Source: an uncultured Roseobacter sp.
Lineage (GTDB): Bacteria > Pseudomonadota > Alphaproteobacteria > Rhodobacterales > Rhodobacteraceae
Direction: 5' to 3'
NCBI RefSeq assembly: GCF_947496515.1
Contig: NZ_CANMDB010000006.1
Span: forward strand, 62,001 to 126,000
Length of the DNA stretch: 64,000 nt
Shown: positions 63,468 to 64,000 of the stretch, piece after piece
Layout of the letters: each line of letters opens with the position of its first letter
Numbering within the stretch: position 1 is the stretch's first letter
Position numbers and translations under genes: made by a program
The notes under the pieces: generated by a model
What the model was told of the DNA's origin: nothing
Database searches by the model: none
What the model saw: only the letters and a program-made list of their open reading frames with translations

Positions 63468-64000
63468 TTATTCTGCCGCCTGTACCAGGTTGAGCGTCCG
63501 TTCGGGTTGCTTCGGCGCCGCTTTGCGCTTGCTTTTCCCAGCGTAGAGCAGCGCGAACATCGGCGGGGTGAAATAGAAGGAGACGACCGTCGACAGCAGG
63601 ACGCCCCCCGCGACGGACATGGCAAAAGGCGGCCAGAACCCGCCGCCCGCAAGGATGAGCGGCAGGAAGCCACCAAAGGTCGTGACGGTCGTGCTGAGGA
63701 TATGGCGGCTGGAACCCATGAGCACGCCGACCATCGCATCTGCATCGCCCTGACGGGCGCCCGGATCGTCGCGCAGCCCGGTCATGATGATGATGGCTGC
63801 ATTGATCGACACACCGATGGAGCCGATGACGCCAATGATGGCATTGATCCCGAAGGGGTATTGGAAGACGGCCAGCGCAAGGATGCTGAGGCCCGCCGAC
63901 AGCACGCAGACCACAAGAGCGATGGCAGACAGCCGGAAGGAATTGAAGGTCATGACGATGGCGGCGATCGACAGGGTCACGATCAGCCCAAGCGACGCCA
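63468..64000 (-). CDS. RND-family efflux transporter, C-terminal part (cut by window edge)
   Basis: The last 177 or so residues of an AcrB/RND-type inner-membrane transporter. Several membrane helices are visible, with FQYPFGINAIIGVIGSIGVSINAAIIIMTGL and SSRHILSTTVTTFGGFLPLILAGGGFWPPFAM (positions 63627-63868) as family hallmarks. The frame stays open to the right edge. Substrate cannot be told from this part. Confidence 0.92.
   Translation of the reverse strand, partial: ASLGLIVTLSIAAIVMTFNSFRLSAIALVVCVLSAGLSILALAVFQYPFGINAIIGVIGSIGVSINAAIIIMTGLRDDPGARQGDADAMVGVLMGSSRHILSTTVTTFGGFLPLILAGGGFWPPFAMSVAGGVLLSTVVSFYFTPPMFALLYAGKSKRKAAPKQPERTLNLVQAAE

Noticed and set aside
1-64000. CRISPR arrays, rRNA genes, phage modules and insertion sequences
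   Set aside because: No regularly spaced repeats, rRNA segments, integrase or transposase genes were seen in the window.

Overview
The window is GC-rich, gene-dense chromosomal DNA from an alphaproteobacterium, most probably a marine Roseobacter-group member of the Rhodobacterales. Four things point there. Gene neighbourhoods are typical of that order (dnaG-rpoD; SUV3-like helicase, S4 protein, fdxA, carD; the soxBDAG sarcosine oxidase operon). The tRNA-His gene has A73 and no encoded G-1, an alphaproteobacterial peculiarity. A GTTC-N7-GTTC SOS box precedes mmcB. Two copies of a GCCTCCGGCGGGAG dispersed repeat are present. There is no ribosomal RNA operon, CRISPR array, prophage or intact insertion sequence. 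It is mostly core genome with a few accessory insertions.

Layout. 1-4.4 kb: bamB, the ribosome-assembly GTPase der, a TspO-like membrane protein and a small membrane protein. 4.6-11.9 kb: glutamate dehydrogenase, a GFA-like protein, then sarcosine oxidase soxB-D-A-G. 11.9-18.3 kb: a small secreted protein, dnaG, rpoD, a membrane-protein gene broken at a poly-T tract, a HlyU-like protein, a YjbQ protein and nrdR. 18.3-26.9 kb: riboflavin synthesis (ribD, ribE, ribB, ribH) ending in nusB, split by three opposite-strand capsule genes (kpsC, a Wza/KpsD-type exporter, kpsS). 27-34.8 kb: small proteins, LexA-boxed mmcB, a GNAT protein, tRNA-His, a divergent pair with overlapping start codons, heat-shock sigma factor rpoH, a LysR regulator and oligopeptidase F. 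34.9-39.6 kb: a tightly packed reverse-strand operon of SCP2 protein, lysophospholipase, ligase-associated exonuclease, ATP-dependent DNA ligase and amidohydrolase. 39.7-46.6 kb: TPR protein, SUV3-like helicase, S4 protein, ferredoxin, CarD, and divergent cobS and cobT.

46.6-64 kb: a palindrome-rich intergenic element, a CPA2 antiporter, an Lrp regulator divergent from hppD, a large scaffold protein that looks like a GspL/PilM head joined to a GspC/PilP tail, a SIMPL protein, metY, a glycosyltransferase-like gene, a CAT-anticodon tRNA, purM-purN, rnd, a lipoprotein, sufE, a reverse operon of free corrinoid protein, membrane peptide, YbjQ and DUF1638 protein, and the C-terminal part of an RND transporter running off the right edge.

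Functionally, the window joins one-carbon and methylated-amine metabolism (sarcosine oxidase, corrinoid protein, cobalamin assembly by CobS and CobT) with flavin supply, information processing (primase, two sigma factors, NusB, CarD, RNase D), DNA repair (MmcB, ligase and exonuclease) and envelope functions. No wholly new defence or mobile system is evident. The best leads are the GspL/GspC-like chimera, the poly-T frameshift gene, the degenerate RibB C-terminal domain, the free corrinoid protein operon, and the structured intergenic elements near 27.6 kb and 46.8 kb.
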